NCBI GenBank assembly: GCA_047621325.1
Contig: JBLHLT010000013.1
Coordinates: 41,087 to 105,086, forward strand
Source of the DNA: Bermanella sp047621325
Lineage (GTDB): Bacteria > Pseudomonadota > Gammaproteobacteria > Pseudomonadales > Oceanobacteraceae
Direction: 5' to 3'
Length of the DNA stretch: 64,000 nt
Shown here: one piece after another, positions 63,064-64,000 of the stretch
How positions within the stretch are numbered: position 1 is the stretch's first letter
Layout: each line of letters begins with the position of its first letter
Position numbers and translations under genes: made by a program
The notes under the pieces: generated by a model
Database searches by the model: none
Told to the model about the DNA's origin: nothing
Seen by the model: only the letters and a program-made list of their open reading frames with translations

Positions 63064-63786
63064 ATGAATATTAAAATTGTAAAAAATATTGTGGCCTATG
63101 AAGTAGCCAAAAAAGATGCCGTGTGTGATGAGCTGGCACTTGAAAATAACACACAACAGGTTGATGAAACTGAGAGTGCTGAAGAAATCGAGCACATGCA
63201 TGAAAGTGTGCAGCGCCCTGAGTTGTTAATGGGGTCTACCTATAAAATTAAAACCCCAAATTCTGAACATGCGTTGTATGTGACGATTAATGATATTGTG
63301 TTGAATCAAGGTAGTGAACACGAGTTGCGCCGCCCATTTGAAATGTTTATTAATTCAAAAAATATGGATCAATTTCAATGGATCGTGGCACTTACGCGAG
63401 TAGCGTCGGCCGTATTTAGAAAGGGTGGCGATGTCACGTTTTTAGCTGAAGAGTTAAAAGCGGTGTTTGATCCACACGGCGGTTATTTCAAGCGTGGCGG
63501 AAAATTCATGCCCTCAGTTGTGGCTGAGATCGGCGATGCGTTAGAAAAGCATTTCACCATGATCGGTTTATTAAAGAAACCAGAAATTTCACCGCATCAG
63601 CAAGCCATAATGGACGAAAAACGTGCCCAGTTTGAACAACTGTCAGATGAACAAAGCAATGACAGTAGCGATAATACAGAGTTTCCAACAGGGGCTAAAT
63701 TGTGTAAGAAGTGTCATACACAAGCCGCTATTTCAATGGATGGCTGCCTGACCTGTTTAAACTGTGGTGATTCCAAGTGTGGGTAA
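63064..63786 (+). CDS. nrdJb: Class II ribonucleotide reductase C-terminal subunit (TSCPD domain), NrdJb
   Basis: The protein has 240 residues. The TSCPD-type domain (~55-175) includes 'YVTINDIVLNQ', 'ELRRPFEMFINSKNMDQFQWIVALTRVASAVFRKGGD' and 'VFDPHGGYF'. The C-terminus has four Cys pairs or near-pairs ('CKKC', 'CLTCLNCGDSKCG'), as expected for the redox tail that re-reduces the active site, perhaps zinc-bound. It is 11 bases after nrdJa with AGGAGAG as ribosome site. In pseudomonads both halves are needed for activity. Confidence 0.88.
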   Translation: MNIKIVKNIVAYEVAKKDAVCDELALENNTQQVDETESAEEIEHMHESVQRPELLMGSTYKIKTPNSEHALYVTINDIVLNQGSEHELRRPFEMFINSKNMDQFQWIVALTRVASAVFRKGGDVTFLAEELKAVFDPHGGYFKRGGKFMPSVVAEIGDALEKHFTMIGLLKKPEISPHQQAIMDEKRAQFEQLSDEQSNDSSDNTEFPTGAKLCKKCHTQAAISMDGCLTCLNCGDSKCG

Positions 63787-63812
63787 AAGCCTAATACATA
63801 AGCGGCATAAAA

Positions 63813-63837
63813 CGCCTTTAATATCGAGTTAAAGGCG
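63813..63837 (+). terminator. Probable terminator of nrdJab
   Basis: CGCCTTTAA and TTAAAGGCG form a perfect 9-base stem with a 7-base loop, 26 bases after the nrdJb stop. The T tract that follows is short (GGTTATTT), so termination may be partial. Confidence 0.65.
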
Positions 63838-63876
63838 GGTTATTTACTTTGCGTGATTGGAAAATGGTGATTTTTA

Positions 63877-63900
63877 GAGGCTGTAAATCATTCTGTGTAA
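63877..63900. mobile_element. Terminal inverted repeat of an IS256-family element
   Basis: GAGGCTGTAAATCATTCTG followed by TGTAA lies just beyond the stop of the transposase frame. Its GGCTGT..AAAT..TGTGTAA pattern resembles IS256-family ends. The other end and the target duplication lie outside the window. Confidence 0.55.
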
Positions 63901-63909
63901 CCGCCAGTG

Positions 63910-64000
63910 TTAAATATAGTCTTTTAAACGGTCTTCGAATTCAATCATAAAACGATTCAAGGCCGGTTTCCAATTTCTAATAGGCATCGTCCATTTTTCT
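63910..64000 (-). CDS. IS256-family transposase, C-terminal end only
   Basis: The minus strand is open from the window edge to a TAA at 63910. It encodes a C-terminus 'KWTMPIRNWKPALNRFMIEF' followed by 'EDRLKDYI'. The 'KWTMPIRNW..ALN.F.I.FE.RL' block is the conserved end of IS256-family DDE transposases. The rest of the gene lies beyond 64000, so intactness cannot be judged. It was too short to be called as an open frame without knowing the family. Confidence 0.82.
   Translation of the reverse strand, partial: EKWTMPIRNWKPALNRFMIEFEDRLKDYI

Overview
The window looks like a chromosomal segment of a marine-type gammaproteobacterium. The evidence is a set of housekeeping genes of clear gammaproteobacterial type (glnA with ntrBC, typA, rppH-ptsP, lgt-thyA-folA, ilvD), an MSHA-pilus protein at the left edge, a lipase with its chaperone, a nitric oxide reductase cluster, and a split B12-dependent ribonucleotide reductase of the pseudomonad NrdJa/NrdJb type. 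The moderate-to-low G+C and the gene mix suggest an Oceanospirillales-like relative, but this is inference and no species is claimed.

Layout. 1-4.1 kb: the 3' part of an MshQ-like protein and a small hypothetical gene. 4.1-9.3 kb: the nitrogen-control block ntrC, ntrB, a DUF4124 gene and glnA, all leftward. Both glnA and ntrB have a good sigma-54 promoter with upstream NtrC sites. 9.7-23.7 kb: mostly core genes (typA, an imelysin lipoprotein, a HAD phosphatase, rppH-ptsP, a J-domain protein, a mepK-like and an ldtD-like cell-wall pair, an NRDE protein, a TSUP permease, lgt, thyA, folA). 23.7-28.9 kb: two membrane-anchored diguanylate cyclases and metY. 28.9-38.9 kb: a DUF748 protein, a LuxR-type response regulator convergent with a hybrid histidine kinase, lifO and lipA, a periplasmic-binding-like protein, an SRPBCC-GyrI fusion, and a glycerophosphodiester phosphodiesterase behind a possible tandem Pho box. 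38.9-45.9 kb: two very large surface proteins (an RCC1-repeat lipoprotein and a beta-propeller/thrombospondin-3 protein), then ilvD.

48.9-53.6 kb is the accessory highlight. It holds seven small, mostly unrecognisable genes, all on the + strand and separated by attC-like recombination sites. This is an integron cassette array with no integrase gene in the window (a CALIN-type cluster). One cassette encodes a protein with a zinc-ribbon-like N-terminus and a PD-(D/E)XK-like nuclease signature. Two of the attC sites look broken and a collapsed attC-like hairpin lies upstream, so the array seems to be eroding.

54.1-63.8 kb is an oxygen-limitation module: norQ, a membrane protein gene, norC, norB, a polyferredoxin gene and norD, then nrdJa-nrdJb. 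FNR/DNR-type boxes precede norQ and norC and, more weakly, nrdJa. A pair of NrdR-like boxes 31 bp apart also precedes nrdJa. Together these genes would detoxify or respire NO and make deoxynucleotides without oxygen. The window ends inside an IS256-family insertion sequence.
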